Source: Methylobacillus methanolivorans (GTDB lineage Bacteria; Pseudomonadota; Gammaproteobacteria; Burkholderiales; Methylophilaceae). Taken from it: a stretch of 64,000 bases of DNA. The position numbers and the translations under genes are program-made. Positions 17,399-25,460 of this stretch are shown here, piece by piece. Every line of letters begins with the position of its first letter. Position 1 is the stretch's first letter. The stretch spans positions 476,045-540,044 of the forward strand of contig NZ_JAJAVF010000004.1 of assembly GCF_020531845.1 (NCBI RefSeq), given 5' to 3'. The notes beneath the pieces were generated by a model. It was not told where the DNA came from. It saw only the letters and a list, made by a program, of their open reading frames with translations, and ran no database searches.

Positions 17399-17827
17399 AT
17401 GAATTTTTATGTCAGACAGGCGGATTGGGTGGGTGATCAAGCACCGATAGCAGCGATTCGCCAGCAAGTGTTTATTGATGAGCAACATGTGCCAGTCGAA
17501 CTCGAGTGGGACGGCTTGGATGATACCGCGCTACATCTGCTCGCCATAGCCGAGGATGGGAGTGCCATAGGGTGTGCACGGATTCTCAGTGACGGTAGCA
17601 TAGGCCGTATGGCTGTACTGCCAGCCTGGCGTAAACAAGGTGTTGGCCGTGCGTTATTACAGGCGGCGATCGAATTGTGCCGGCAAAATGGCTGGTTTGA
17701 TATTCATGTATCGGCGCAAAGCCATGCCCTTGCTTTTTATGAACAGGCTGGGTTTCATGGCATTGGCGATGAATACATGGATGCAGGCATCCCACATCAG
17801 GCTATGAAGCTGCACATCAGCAACTAA
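17399..17827 (+). CDS. GNAT-family N-acetyltransferase
   Basis: 142-residue cytoplasmic acetyltransferase that uses acetyl-CoA; acceptor unknown. It has the GNAT fold signature: a beta strand ending in GRMAVLP followed by the acetyl-CoA pyrophosphate loop RKQGVGRAL (about residues 81-89), then a late AFYEQAGF motif. The N-terminal IRQQVFIDEQHVP motif is shared with the YjcF/ElaA-type subgroup of uncharacterised acetyltransferases. Single gene, convergent with uvrA; the gap between them contains a large hairpin. Confidence 0.87.
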   Translation: MNFYVRQADWVGDQAPIAAIRQQVFIDEQHVPVELEWDGLDDTALHLLAIAEDGSAIGCARILSDGSIGRMAVLPAWRKQGVGRALLQAAIELCRQNGWFDIHVSAQSHALAFYEQAGFHGIGDEYMDAGIPHQAMKLHISN

Positions 17828-17902
17828 TTTATTGGCTGAGAGCATGGTTGCTATAACAATGCTGCCGTGAGCTATTGGTAGAGCAAGGGCGGGCGTAGCG
17901 AG

Positions 17903-17944
17903 TGTAGCAAGCTCCCAGATATAGGGCGCCGGGAGATTGCTACA
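17903..17944. repeat. 14-base inverted repeat between convergent genes
   Basis: TGTAGCAAGCTCCC (17903-17916) pairs with GGGAGATTGCTACA (17931-17944) with one mismatch and a 14-base loop. A short T-rich tail (TTTGTTC) follows. It may act as a terminator between the GNAT gene and uvrA, or be a REP-like element; it has the size and G+C-rich look of such repeats. Confidence 0.6.
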
Positions 17945-17965
17945 TTTGTTCTTACTGCGTTAAGT

Positions 17966-20785
17966 TCAGCGCTTGAGCATTGGTTTCAGATATTTTCCGG
18001 TATAGCTGGCCTGAGTGTCAGCCACTTCTTCCGGTGTACCGCAGGCAATCATGGTGCCGCCGCCATCGCCGCCTTCCGGCCCCATGTCGACAAGCCAATC
18101 TGCGGTCTTGATCACATCCAGGTTGTGTTCAATGATGACGATGGTGTTGCCGTGATCACGCAGGCGGTGCAATACATCGAGGAGTAACTGGATATCGGCA
18201 AAGTGCAGGCCGGTGGTGGGCTCGTCCAAGATATAGAGCGTTCTGCCTGTATCGCGCTTGGATAGCTCCAGTGCCAGTTTCACGCGCTGTGCCTCGCCAC
18301 CTGAAAGCGTAGTAGCGGATTGGCCAAGCGTGATATAGCCCAGGCCAACGTCGAGCAAGGTCTGCAACTTGCGCGCGACGACGGGGACTGCATCGAAGAA
18401 TTCACGCGCTTGTTCCACTGTCATGCCTAGTACTTCGTGGATGTTCTTGCCTTTATACTGGATTTCCAATGTTTCGCGGTTGTAGCGGTGGCCCTTGCAA
18501 ACATCGCATGGCACATACACATCCGGCAGGAAGTGCATCTCGACGCGTATGACGCCATCGCCCTGGCAGGCTTCGCAGCGCCCGCCCTTGACGTTGAATG
18601 AGTAACGGCCTGGACCATAACCACGGGCACGGCTTTCCGGTACGCCAGCAAACAGGTCGCGAATCGGCGTGAATAGCCCTGTATAAGTGGCTGGATTGGA
18701 GCGTGGGGTGCGCCCAATCGGGCTTTGATCAACATCCACGACCTTGTCGAAGAACTCAAGCCCAGATATCTCTTCGAAAGGTGCCGGTTCGGTTGAGCTG
18801 CCGTACAGATGGCGTGCGACAACACGGTAGAGGGTATCGTTGATCAGGGTAGATTTGCCGGAACCCGAGACGCCAGTCACGCAGGTCAGCAGGCCGACAG
18901 GCAGGGCCAGATCGACATTTTTGAGGTTGTTGCCGCTGGCTTGCGTCATCTTGAGCCAGCGCGCTGGGTCGGGGGCATGGCGCTGCTTGGGGACGGCAAT
19001 TTCCTTGATGCCGCTGAGATATTGGCCAGTGAGCGATTGTGGGTTGTTCTGGATTTCTGCTGGCGTGCCTGCGGCGACGATGTTGCCACCATGCTCGCCC
19101 GCACCTGGACCAATATCAACGACGTAATCCGCTTCCATAATGGCGTCTTGGTCATGCTCGACCACAATAACGCTGTTACCGATATCGCGCAGGCGCACCA
19201 GGGTTTGCAGCAAGCGATCATTATCGCGTTGATGCAGGCCGATGGAAGGCTCATCCAGCACATACATCACACCGGTGAGGCCAGAGCCGATCTGCGAAGC
19301 CAAGCGAATGCGCTGCGCTTCGCCGCCTGAGAGGGTTTCGGCAGAGCGTGATAGAGACAAATATTCCAGGCCGACATTGGTAAGGAACTTCAGGCGGCTG
19401 CTGATCTCCTGCACGATCTTGTCGGCGATGGCGAGTTTCTGCCCAGTGAGTTCAATATTGTCGAAGAAGTGCAGCGCCTGGCGCAGTGGTGCTTCGCATA
19501 CTTCGTGAATGTTCTTGCCGCCAACCTTGACGTGGCGAGCTTCGCGTCGCAGGCGTGTGCCACTGCAATCCGGGCAAGCTTGCGAGTTCAGGTATTTAGA
19601 TAGCTCTTCGCGTACCGTAACAGAGTCGGTTTCATGATAGCGGCGTTGCAGGTTGTTAAGAATGCCCTCAAACGTGTGGGACTTTTCATACAACTTGCCA
19701 CGCTCATTGAGATACTGGAAAGTGATCGCTTCCTTACCGCTGCCGTTTAGCAAGACATCCTGTACTTCCGCAGGTAGGGCTTCAAAAGCGAGCTCCAGGT
19801 CGAAACCGTAATGCAAGGCCAAGCTTTGCAACATCTGGAAATAGAACTGATTGCGTTTATCCCAGCCCTTGATGGCACCGCTGGCGAGCGAAAGGTGTGG
19901 AAAGGCAACCACACGCTTGGGGTCGAAGAAGCTGATCTGCCCGAGGCCGTCGCACTTGGGGCAGGCGCCCATCGGGTTGTTGAACGAGAACAGGCGTGGC
20001 TCAAGTTCAGCGAGTGAGTAGTCGCATACAGGGCAGGAAAACTTGGCAGAGAAGAGGTGCTCCTTGCCGCTATCCATTTCCAGGGCAACGGCTTTGCCAT
20101 CGGCCAGGCGTAGCGCGGTCTCGAATGATTCGGCAATACGTTGCTTAACGTCGGCGCGTACCTTGAGGCGATCCACGACGACATCGACATTGTGCTTTAC
20201 GGTCTTGGCCAGCTTGGGCACGCTGTCGAGCTCATGAATTTCACCATCGACACGGACGCGCACGAAGCCCTGTGCCTTCAGTTCCTCGAATAAATCCAGT
20301 TGCTCGCCCTTGCGGTTGCTCACTACTGGAGCCAGGATCATCAGCTTGGTATCTTCCGGCAGCAGCAGGACGCTATCCACCATTTGCGAGACCGTTTGTG
20401 CTTCCAGCTTGATGCCATGTTCCGGGCATTCCGGATCTCCGGCGCGGGCATAGAGCAGGCGCAGGTAATCGTGAATTTCCGTGACTGTACCCACGGTGGA
20501 GCGCGGGTTGTGCGATGTGGATTTCTGCTCGATAGAAATCGCGGGTGACAAGCCCTCGATCAGGTCGACATCGGGTTTGTCCATACGCGCCAAGAATTGG
20601 CGGGCATAGGCAGAAAGAGATTCGACATAGCGGCGTTGCCCTTCGGCGTACAAGGTATCGAATGCAAGCGAAGACTTGCCGGAGCCGGATAAGCCGGTAA
20701 TCACGATCAGCTTGTTGCGCGGGAGATCCAGCGAGACATTTTTCAGGTTATGCGTCCGGGCGCCACGTATGCGTATGTAATCCAT
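17966..20785 (-). CDS. uvrA: Excinuclease ABC subunit A
   Basis: DNA damage-recognition ATPase of nucleotide excision repair, acting as a dimer with UvrB in the cytoplasm. The 939-residue protein is full length with two ABC ATPase modules. Walker A motifs are GLSGSGKSS (about residues 31-39) and GVSGSGKST (about 640). There are two LSGGEAQR signatures (about 488 and 830). Zinc modules are CPVCDY...CPKCDG (about 250-280) and CEACQGDG...CDVCKG (about 738-765). No clear LexA-type CTGT-N8-ACAG site was found in the 77-base divergent promoter region shared with the MFS gene, so SOS control is not supported from sequence. Confidence 0.97.
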   Translation of the reverse strand: MDYIRIRGARTHNLKNVSLDLPRNKLIVITGLSGSGKSSLAFDTLYAEGQRRYVESLSAYARQFLARMDKPDVDLIEGLSPAISIEQKSTSHNPRSTVGTVTEIHDYLRLLYARAGDPECPEHGIKLEAQTVSQMVDSVLLLPEDTKLMILAPVVSNRKGEQLDLFEELKAQGFVRVRVDGEIHELDSVPKLAKTVKHNVDVVVDRLKVRADVKQRIAESFETALRLADGKAVALEMDSGKEHLFSAKFSCPVCDYSLAELEPRLFSFNNPMGACPKCDGLGQISFFDPKRVVAFPHLSLASGAIKGWDKRNQFYFQMLQSLALHYGFDLELAFEALPAEVQDVLLNGSGKEAITFQYLNERGKLYEKSHTFEGILNNLQRRYHETDSVTVREELSKYLNSQACPDCSGTRLRREARHVKVGGKNIHEVCEAPLRQALHFFDNIELTGQKLAIADKIVQEISSRLKFLTNVGLEYLSLSRSAETLSGGEAQRIRLASQIGSGLTGVMYVLDEPSIGLHQRDNDRLLQTLVRLRDIGNSVIVVEHDQDAIMEADYVVDIGPGAGEHGGNIVAAGTPAEIQNNPQSLTGQYLSGIKEIAVPKQRHAPDPARWLKMTQASGNNLKNVDLALPVGLLTCVTGVSGSGKSTLINDTLYRVVARHLYGSSTEPAPFEEISGLEFFDKVVDVDQSPIGRTPRSNPATYTGLFTPIRDLFAGVPESRARGYGPGRYSFNVKGGRCEACQGDGVIRVEMHFLPDVYVPCDVCKGHRYNRETLEIQYKGKNIHEVLGMTVEQAREFFDAVPVVARKLQTLLDVGLGYITLGQSATTLSGGEAQRVKLALELSKRDTGRTLYILDEPTTGLHFADIQLLLDVLHRLRDHGNTIVIIEHNLDVIKTADWLVDMGPEGGDGGGTMIACGTPEEVADTQASYTGKYLKPMLKR

Positions 20786-20862
20786 GTGTTCGATGTCGGT
20801 TTGGTTAGGTGGGGCAACCTGTTAATATACGCAACTTCGCGTGTTGAATTCAATGATTTTTA

Positions 20863-22239
20863 ATGTCACAGCCTGAACGCATGTCCCCGGTCGAATTGCG
20901 ATCCACCCTGAGCTTGGCCTCTATTTATGGCTTGCGCATGCTGGGCATGTTCCTCATCCTGCCGATTTTTGCCATCTATGCCGAGACTCTGCCTTCTGGT
21001 CATGATCATTTCTACATCGGCTTGGCGTTGGGTGCTTATGGCTTGACGCAGGCCTTGCTGCAATTGCCTTTTGGCATGGCTTCTGATCGTTTCGGGCGCA
21101 AGAATGTCATTTATATTGGCTTGGTTATTTTTGCGATAGGTAGTTTTGTTGCGGGAATGGCTGATGACATCCATACCATCATCATCGGGCGAGCTATCCA
21201 GGGTGCAGGCGCAGTATCTGCCGTGGTCACGGCCTTGGTAGCTGATCTGACGCGCGAGGAGCATCGCACCAAGGCGATGGCGATGATAGGTGCCAGTATC
21301 GGTATCACCTTTGCACTATCGCTGGTGCTCGGGCCTACCCTGAATCAGTGGATAGGCGTGCCCGGTATTTTCGTGTTGACCGGCGTGCTGGCCTTGCTGG
21401 CGCTGCTGGATATCAAATACCTGGTGCCTAACCCGACTGTCAGTCGTTTTCACTCAGATACTCAGGCCGCACCTGCCAAGCTGGCAGATGTGTTACGAGA
21501 TACTCAGTTGTTGCGGCTCAATTTTGGAATTTTTGCGCTACATGCTTCGCATATGGCGATGTTTGTCGTGGTGCCATTTGCACTGAAGCAAACCAGTGGC
21601 CTTAGCGAAAATGATCATTGGATGATTTACCTGCCTATCATGGTGATTTCGCTTGTGTTGATGGTGCCTGCAATTATCATTGGCGAGAAGAAAGCCAAGC
21701 TCAAACAGATATTTATCCTGAGCGTTAGCGTGATGTTGCTGGCTGAACTAGCCTTTGGCCTCATGATTGAAAGCTTTTGGGGCATTATTGCGGCATTGAC
21801 TATCTTTTTTATTGCCTTCAACGTGCTGGAAGCCATCATGCCCTCCACGATTTCCAAACAGGCCCCTGCCGCCGCCAAGGGTACGGCGATCGGGGTGTTC
21901 AATACTGCGCAGTCATTGGGTATCTTTGTGGGCGGGGTTTCTGGTGGCTGGTTATCCAGCCGATATGGATATACTGCCGTCTTTGTGTTCTGTGGTGTGC
22001 TCATGCTTTTATGGTTGGTCAGCGTCTGGACGATGCGTGCACCAGCAGCAGTCCGTAGTAAAATGTATCATTTGCCGGAAGGGCATGCGCATGATGCTGC
22101 CCAGTTATCGCGCCAGTTGGCGGCATTGCCGGGCGTGAATGAATCTGTAGTCCTGCCTGATGAAGGTATGGTGATCTTGAAAATAGATATGCAGGCTGAC
22201 TGGGATGATTCCACAGCGCTGCAATTGATAAGGGGTTAA
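20863..22239 (+). CDS. MFS transporter with C-terminal YAM-like domain (YajR-like)
   Basis: 458-residue inner-membrane transporter with 12 predicted helices. The MFS loop 2-3 motif appears as GMASDRFGRKN, and helix 4 carries GRAIQGAGAVSAV. After the last helix (about residue 395) comes a soluble tail of about 60 residues starting MYHLPEGHAHD and ending in VVLPDEGMVILKIDMQ, with the beta-alpha-beta pattern of the YAM (ferredoxin-like) domain found in Escherichia coli YajR. Substrate unknown; drug or metabolite efflux is typical of the family. Only 3 bases separate its stop from ssb, so the two are probably co-transcribed. Confidence 0.88.
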   Translation: MSQPERMSPVELRSTLSLASIYGLRMLGMFLILPIFAIYAETLPSGHDHFYIGLALGAYGLTQALLQLPFGMASDRFGRKNVIYIGLVIFAIGSFVAGMADDIHTIIIGRAIQGAGAVSAVVTALVADLTREEHRTKAMAMIGASIGITFALSLVLGPTLNQWIGVPGIFVLTGVLALLALLDIKYLVPNPTVSRFHSDTQAAPAKLADVLRDTQLLRLNFGIFALHASHMAMFVVVPFALKQTSGLSENDHWMIYLPIMVISLVLMVPAIIIGEKKAKLKQIFILSVSVMLLAELAFGLMIESFWGIIAALTIFFIAFNVLEAIMPSTISKQAPAAAKGTAIGVFNTAQSLGIFVGGVSGGWLSSRYGYTAVFVFCGVLMLLWLVSVWTMRAPAAVRSKMYHLPEGHAHDAAQLSRQLAALPGVNESVVLPDEGMVILKIDMQADWDDSTALQLIRG

Positions 22240-22242
22240 AAA

Positions 22243-22749
22243 ATGGCATCGGTCAATAAAGTAATCTTGGTAGGTAACCTGGGCCGCGACCCGGAAGTTC
22301 GTTACATGCCTAATGGCGAAGCAGTAGCCAATTTCAGCATTGCCACTACTGACAACTGGAAAGACAAGAACGGTCAACGCCAGGAACGCACCGAATGGCA
22401 CAACATTGTCATGTACCGAAGGCTGGCGGAAATCGCCGGTGAATATCTGAAAAAAGGTCGCCCTGTGTATGTGGAAGGTCGCTTGCAAACCCGCAAATGG
22501 CAAACCAAGGAAGGCCAGGACCGCTACACTACTGAAATTATCGCGGACCAGATGCAGATGCTGGGTGGGCGTGATGGCGCTGGTAGTGGCGGTGCCAGCT
22601 ACGATGGCGATGATTTCAATCAGGATTATGGCCAGTCAGCCCCAGCAGCTCCAAGGCAACAAGCGGCTCCCCGCCCGTCACCAGCTCCGGCTTCCAAGCC
22701 AGCAGGCGGCAGCAATTTTGATGATTTCGAGGATGATATCCCCTTCTAG
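22243..22749 (+). CDS. ssb: Single-stranded DNA-binding protein
   Basis: 168-residue essential ssDNA-binding protein acting in replication, recombination and repair. The N-terminal OB fold (about residues 1-110) begins [20 protein letters not shown] and contains the conserved [14 protein letters not shown] region. A disordered Gln/Pro/Ala linker follows, and the protein ends with the acidic interaction tip DFEDDIPF, identical in type to E. coli SSB. Normal length. Linked to the MFS gene upstream and, across it, close to uvrA; uvrA-ssb neighbourhood is common in proteobacteria. A strong terminator follows. Confidence 0.97.
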   Translation: MASVNKVILVGNLGRDPEVRYMPNGEAVANFSIATTDNWKDKNGQRQERTEWHNIVMYRRLAEIAGEYLKKGRPVYVEGRLQTRKWQTKEGQDRYTTEIIADQMQMLGGRDGAGSGGASYDGDDFNQDYGQSAPAAPRQQAAPRPSPAPASKPAGGSNFDDFEDDIPF

Positions 22750-22770
22750 TCCAAGATTATCCGACAGTGA

Positions 22771-22800
22771 AAAATGGCCGCAATGCGGCCATTTTTTTTT
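22771..22800 (+). terminator. Rho-independent terminator of ssb
   Basis: AATGGCCGC / GCGGCCATT stem (22773-22781 and 22785-22793) with a three-base loop and a run of T residues. Confidence 0.92.
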
Positions 22801-22882
22801 GATATGCCGCGTTAGATGACTTCCTGTTAGCGCAACTCTGTCTTTTGCTCAGTGCATTCTCTCAGCTTCTTTTCCTCCATAT

Positions 22883-22913
22883 GCCTAATGGCCTGGGATC
22901 ATTAGGCCTAATG
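22883..22913. repeat. Inverted plus direct repeat of GCCTAATG
   Basis: GCCTAATG at 22883-22890 is followed by its complement CATTAGGC at 22900-22907 and then a second direct copy at 22906-22913. This forms a compact dyad about 165-195 bases upstream of the porin gene. Candidate regulator site; no regulator assigned. Confidence 0.45.
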
Positions 22914-23075
22914 CCCACTCTTTTATATTTTTAAGAAAATTTGTTATTAAAACAAAAGGATTACCCCGAAGTGGGTACTCCCTTTTGCATACTCCTTTAA
23001 GAGAATTTCAAGGGGTGTGGTGATTCATTATTGTCGTGGCTCCAGCTTTATTCATCGCTACCAAGGGGAGTCGCC

Positions 23076-23915
23076 ATGTTTTCTTTACGTCCTGTTTTTC
23101 TGGCCTGTAGTTTTGCCGCCATCGTTCATAGCCCGGCATGGGCTGCTGACGCCGCAACCGAAGACAAGGCCGATGTCGCAGCAGAGCCAGCATCGCCGCA
23201 CCATATCAGTACCAATTTCGGTTTTTACAGTGATTATATTTTTCGCGGGATCTCCTATGCACGCGGGCGCGGGGCTATCCAGGCATTCGTTGATTACTCC
23301 CATGACAGTGGCCTGTTTCTCGGCATAGGCGGTACCAATGTGCATAGGGATGCACTTTATGGCAATACGCTGGAAGTCGATCTTTATGGTGGTTTCAGTT
23401 TCCCAATCACGGATGACCTGACCATCACCCCAGGATTCTTGCAGTTTTACTATCCTGACAATGAGAAGATCGCCAATCAGTCTCCTAACGTCACGGAAGT
23501 TAATGTCGCCATGAACTACAAGGACTTCGCGATCAAGTATTCCTACTCCCTCACGGACTGGTTTGGTGTTAACACCAAGTCTTATGGCAATACTGCCATT
23601 GGTCACCACACGACGGGTACCGGCGATTCCAAAGGTACCAACTACATTGAACTTAACTATAACCCGGCATTGCCTTTCTACGGTTTAAGCCTGTTGTTGC
23701 ATGTCGGTCATCAATCCGTGAAGAACTATGCGGTGGCGGACTACACCGATATACAGGTGGGCGTGAGCAAGGATTTCTCCATTGCCAATAGCGATGGCTG
23801 GAATGCCGGGCTAAGCTATATCGCAACTGATGCCAATGATGATTGGTATGTCACCAGCACTGGCTACAAGACAGGTGACAGCAAATTCTTTGCGTATATC
23901 AAGCGCACATTCTGA
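23076..23915 (+). CDS. TorF-family putative outer membrane porin
   Basis: About 279 residues. The predicted Sec signal peptide ends at SPAWA, followed by a short acidic linker. Then comes a beta-barrel-like sequence beginning STNFGFYSDYIFRG, the typical opening of the TorF/TIGR02001 family of uncharacterised proteobacterial porins. It ends with a C-terminal phenylalanine (YIKRTF), as expected for BamA-dependent outer-membrane barrels. Start set at ATG 23076, seven bases after AAGGGGAG; the longer frame from 23031 adds residues before the signal peptide. Monocistronic. Substrate unknown. Confidence 0.82.
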   Translation: MFSLRPVFLACSFAAIVHSPAWAADAATEDKADVAAEPASPHHISTNFGFYSDYIFRGISYARGRGAIQAFVDYSHDSGLFLGIGGTNVHRDALYGNTLEVDLYGGFSFPITDDLTITPGFLQFYYPDNEKIANQSPNVTEVNVAMNYKDFAIKYSYSLTDWFGVNTKSYGNTAIGHHTTGTGDSKGTNYIELNYNPALPFYGLSLLLHVGHQSVKNYAVADYTDIQVGVSKDFSIANSDGWNAGLSYIATDANDDWYVTSTGYKTGDSKFFAYIKRTF

Positions 23916-24341
23916 TTTTACTGAGCATTCGATATGATCGAAAACTGAGGCTTTCCTTTTTCTGCGGCCTGGGCGTATAGATGGACTTGCATTCATCGCC
24001 CAGGCCGGGGAAGAAGTGCGCTGGCTGGGCGACAGTTTTACTTACCACTGCTTGTTTAAACACCTGGTTTAACGGGGCGTACCCCGTGGATATTCACTCT
24101 TCTGCAGGCTATTCACCCATAACCGCTAGTATTCCCCAGGCAGCGAACTGCTATTCTTTTCACTAGTGCTATACCCACGATATTTCCCCGGCTATACCTT
24201 GGTATATCCCGCATAAGCTCTCGGTCATTATTCCCCTACCTATTGATACTGGCAGGCTTGCAAGCGCTTTCGCACAATGCAGGCCTGCCATCGCATTGCA
24301 CTGGATGGCGAATGTTCAATGGCATTTGATAGGGGTTGTCG
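23916..24341. other. Intergenic region with hairpin and palindrome
   Basis: About 425 bases without a supported gene. It contains an 11-base inverted repeat (CGGCCTGGGCG at 23965-23975, CGCCCAGGCCG at 23997-24007), possibly the end of the porin transcript though no T-run follows. It also holds the dyad TATACC-TT-GGTATA at 24193-24206 with nearby partial copies of CTATACC, a candidate operator for the downstream metal-efflux operon. Base composition changes to G+C-rich just after this region. Confidence 0.55.
24193..24206. promoter_or_regulatory. Palindrome TATACC-TT-GGTATA upstream of RND operon
   Basis: Two perfect 6-base arms around a TT centre, about 140 bases before the first efflux gene. 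Another CTATACC occurs about 30 bases upstream. It could be bound by the FixJ-like regulator encoded at 31229-31867; this is inference. Confidence 0.4.
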
Positions 24342-25460
24342 ATGAAGCGCTGTGGTGTGTGGTGGCTATGTGCCGTGCTGGCACTGGCAGGGTGTGGAAG
24401 CAAGGCGGCTGCACCGCAAGCAGCCGAGCCTAAGCTGAGCCGTGAGGGTGGCCTGGTGAGTGTGGCGGCGGATTCGCCCTTGCGTCGCAGCCTGGTGGTG
24501 GAGGCGGTGCAGGCACAGGCGTTTTCCGTGCCTATTGATGCGCCCGGTGTGATAGAGGCGATGCCGGAGCGGGTGGTGAAGATTACGCCACCGCTGGTGG
24601 GGCGCATCGTCAAGCTGCAACATGGGCTGGGAGATGTGGTGCGTGCCGGCGATCTGCTGGTGACACTGGATTCTGCCGAGCTGGCGGCTGCTTATAGTGA
24701 CAATGCCAAGGCGCAGGCAGTGTTGCAGCAGGCCAGGCGTGAGTTTGCGCGCCAGGAGGGCTTGATGCAGGACAATATTCCTGCGCGCAAGGAGTTCGAG
24801 GCGGCGCAACTGGCGTTGGCGGCGGCAGAGAATGATGCGCGGGCGAGCAGTGAGCGGCTGGCACAGCTTGGCGTGGCGGTGCAGGCGGAATCGCATCGCG
24901 AATATGGCTTGCGTTCGCCGATTGCCGGGCGCGTGGTGGAGCTGAATGGGGCGCAGGGTGGCTACTGGAATGATGTGACGGCACCGGTGATGACGGTTGC
25001 CGACCTCTCCAGTGTCTGGGTGTCGGCGAGTATCGCAGAGAAGGATATTGCCCATATGTTCGTCGGCCAGGCCGCGCATATCAAGCTGAATGCCTATGGC
25101 GAGCAGGTGTTCTCCGGGCAGGTGAAATATATAGGCGACTTGCTGGACCCTGAAACCAGGACGGTCAAGGTGCGCGTGCTGGTGGATAATCGCCAGGGGC
25201 AATTCAAGCCGGGCATGTTCGCCCGCGCGACGTTTGCCGGGCAATCGCACCAGGCTGTGCTGGTGCCGGCCACCACCCTGCTGCAAAGCGGGCTTTATAC
25301 GCGGGTATTCGTCGAGCATGCGCCCTTCCAGTTCGAGTCGCGCATTGTCACGATTGGTGCAACAGTGAATTCGACCGTGGGCGATCAGGTGGAAATCCTG
25401 GCGGGCTTGCAGGCCGGTGAGCGCGTGGTGACGCACAATGGGGTGATGCTCAATGATTAA
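24342..25460 (+). CDS. RND efflux periplasmic adaptor (CzcB-like lipoprotein)
   Basis: 372-residue membrane fusion protein of a tripartite RND efflux pump. A lipoprotein signal with lipobox LALAGC (Cys18) anchors it in the inner membrane. The mature part has the biotinyl-lipoyl half-motif (VGRIVKLQHGLGDVVRAGDL), an alpha-helical hairpin (about 105-170), the second lipoyl half (RSPIAGRVVEL) and beta-barrel regions with PETRTVKVRV and FKPGMFARA. These features match CzcB/CusB-type heavy-metal adaptors. No histidine-rich metal-binding tail is present. ATG 24342 is preferred: AGGGGT lies five bases upstream. Its last 8 bases overlap the pump gene. The coding sequence is clearly richer in G+C than genes before 24 kb. 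Confidence 0.9.
   Translation: MKRCGVWWLCAVLALAGCGSKAAAPQAAEPKLSREGGLVSVAADSPLRRSLVVEAVQAQAFSVPIDAPGVIEAMPERVVKITPPLVGRIVKLQHGLGDVVRAGDLLVTLDSAELAAAYSDNAKAQAVLQQARREFARQEGLMQDNIPARKEFEAAQLALAAAENDARASSERLAQLGVAVQAESHREYGLRSPIAGRVVELNGAQGGYWNDVTAPVMTVADLSSVWVSASIAEKDIAHMFVGQAAHIKLNAYGEQVFSGQVKYIGDLLDPETRTVKVRVLVDNRQGQFKPGMFARATFAGQSHQAVLVPATTLLQSGLYTRVFVEHAPFQFESRIVTIGATVNSTVGDQVEILAGLQAGERVVTHNGVMLND

Noticed and set aside
20786..20862. Possible LexA box in the uvrA promoter
   Set aside because: Only a CTGT half-site (near CTGTTAATATAC) is present; the matching ACAG half is missing.
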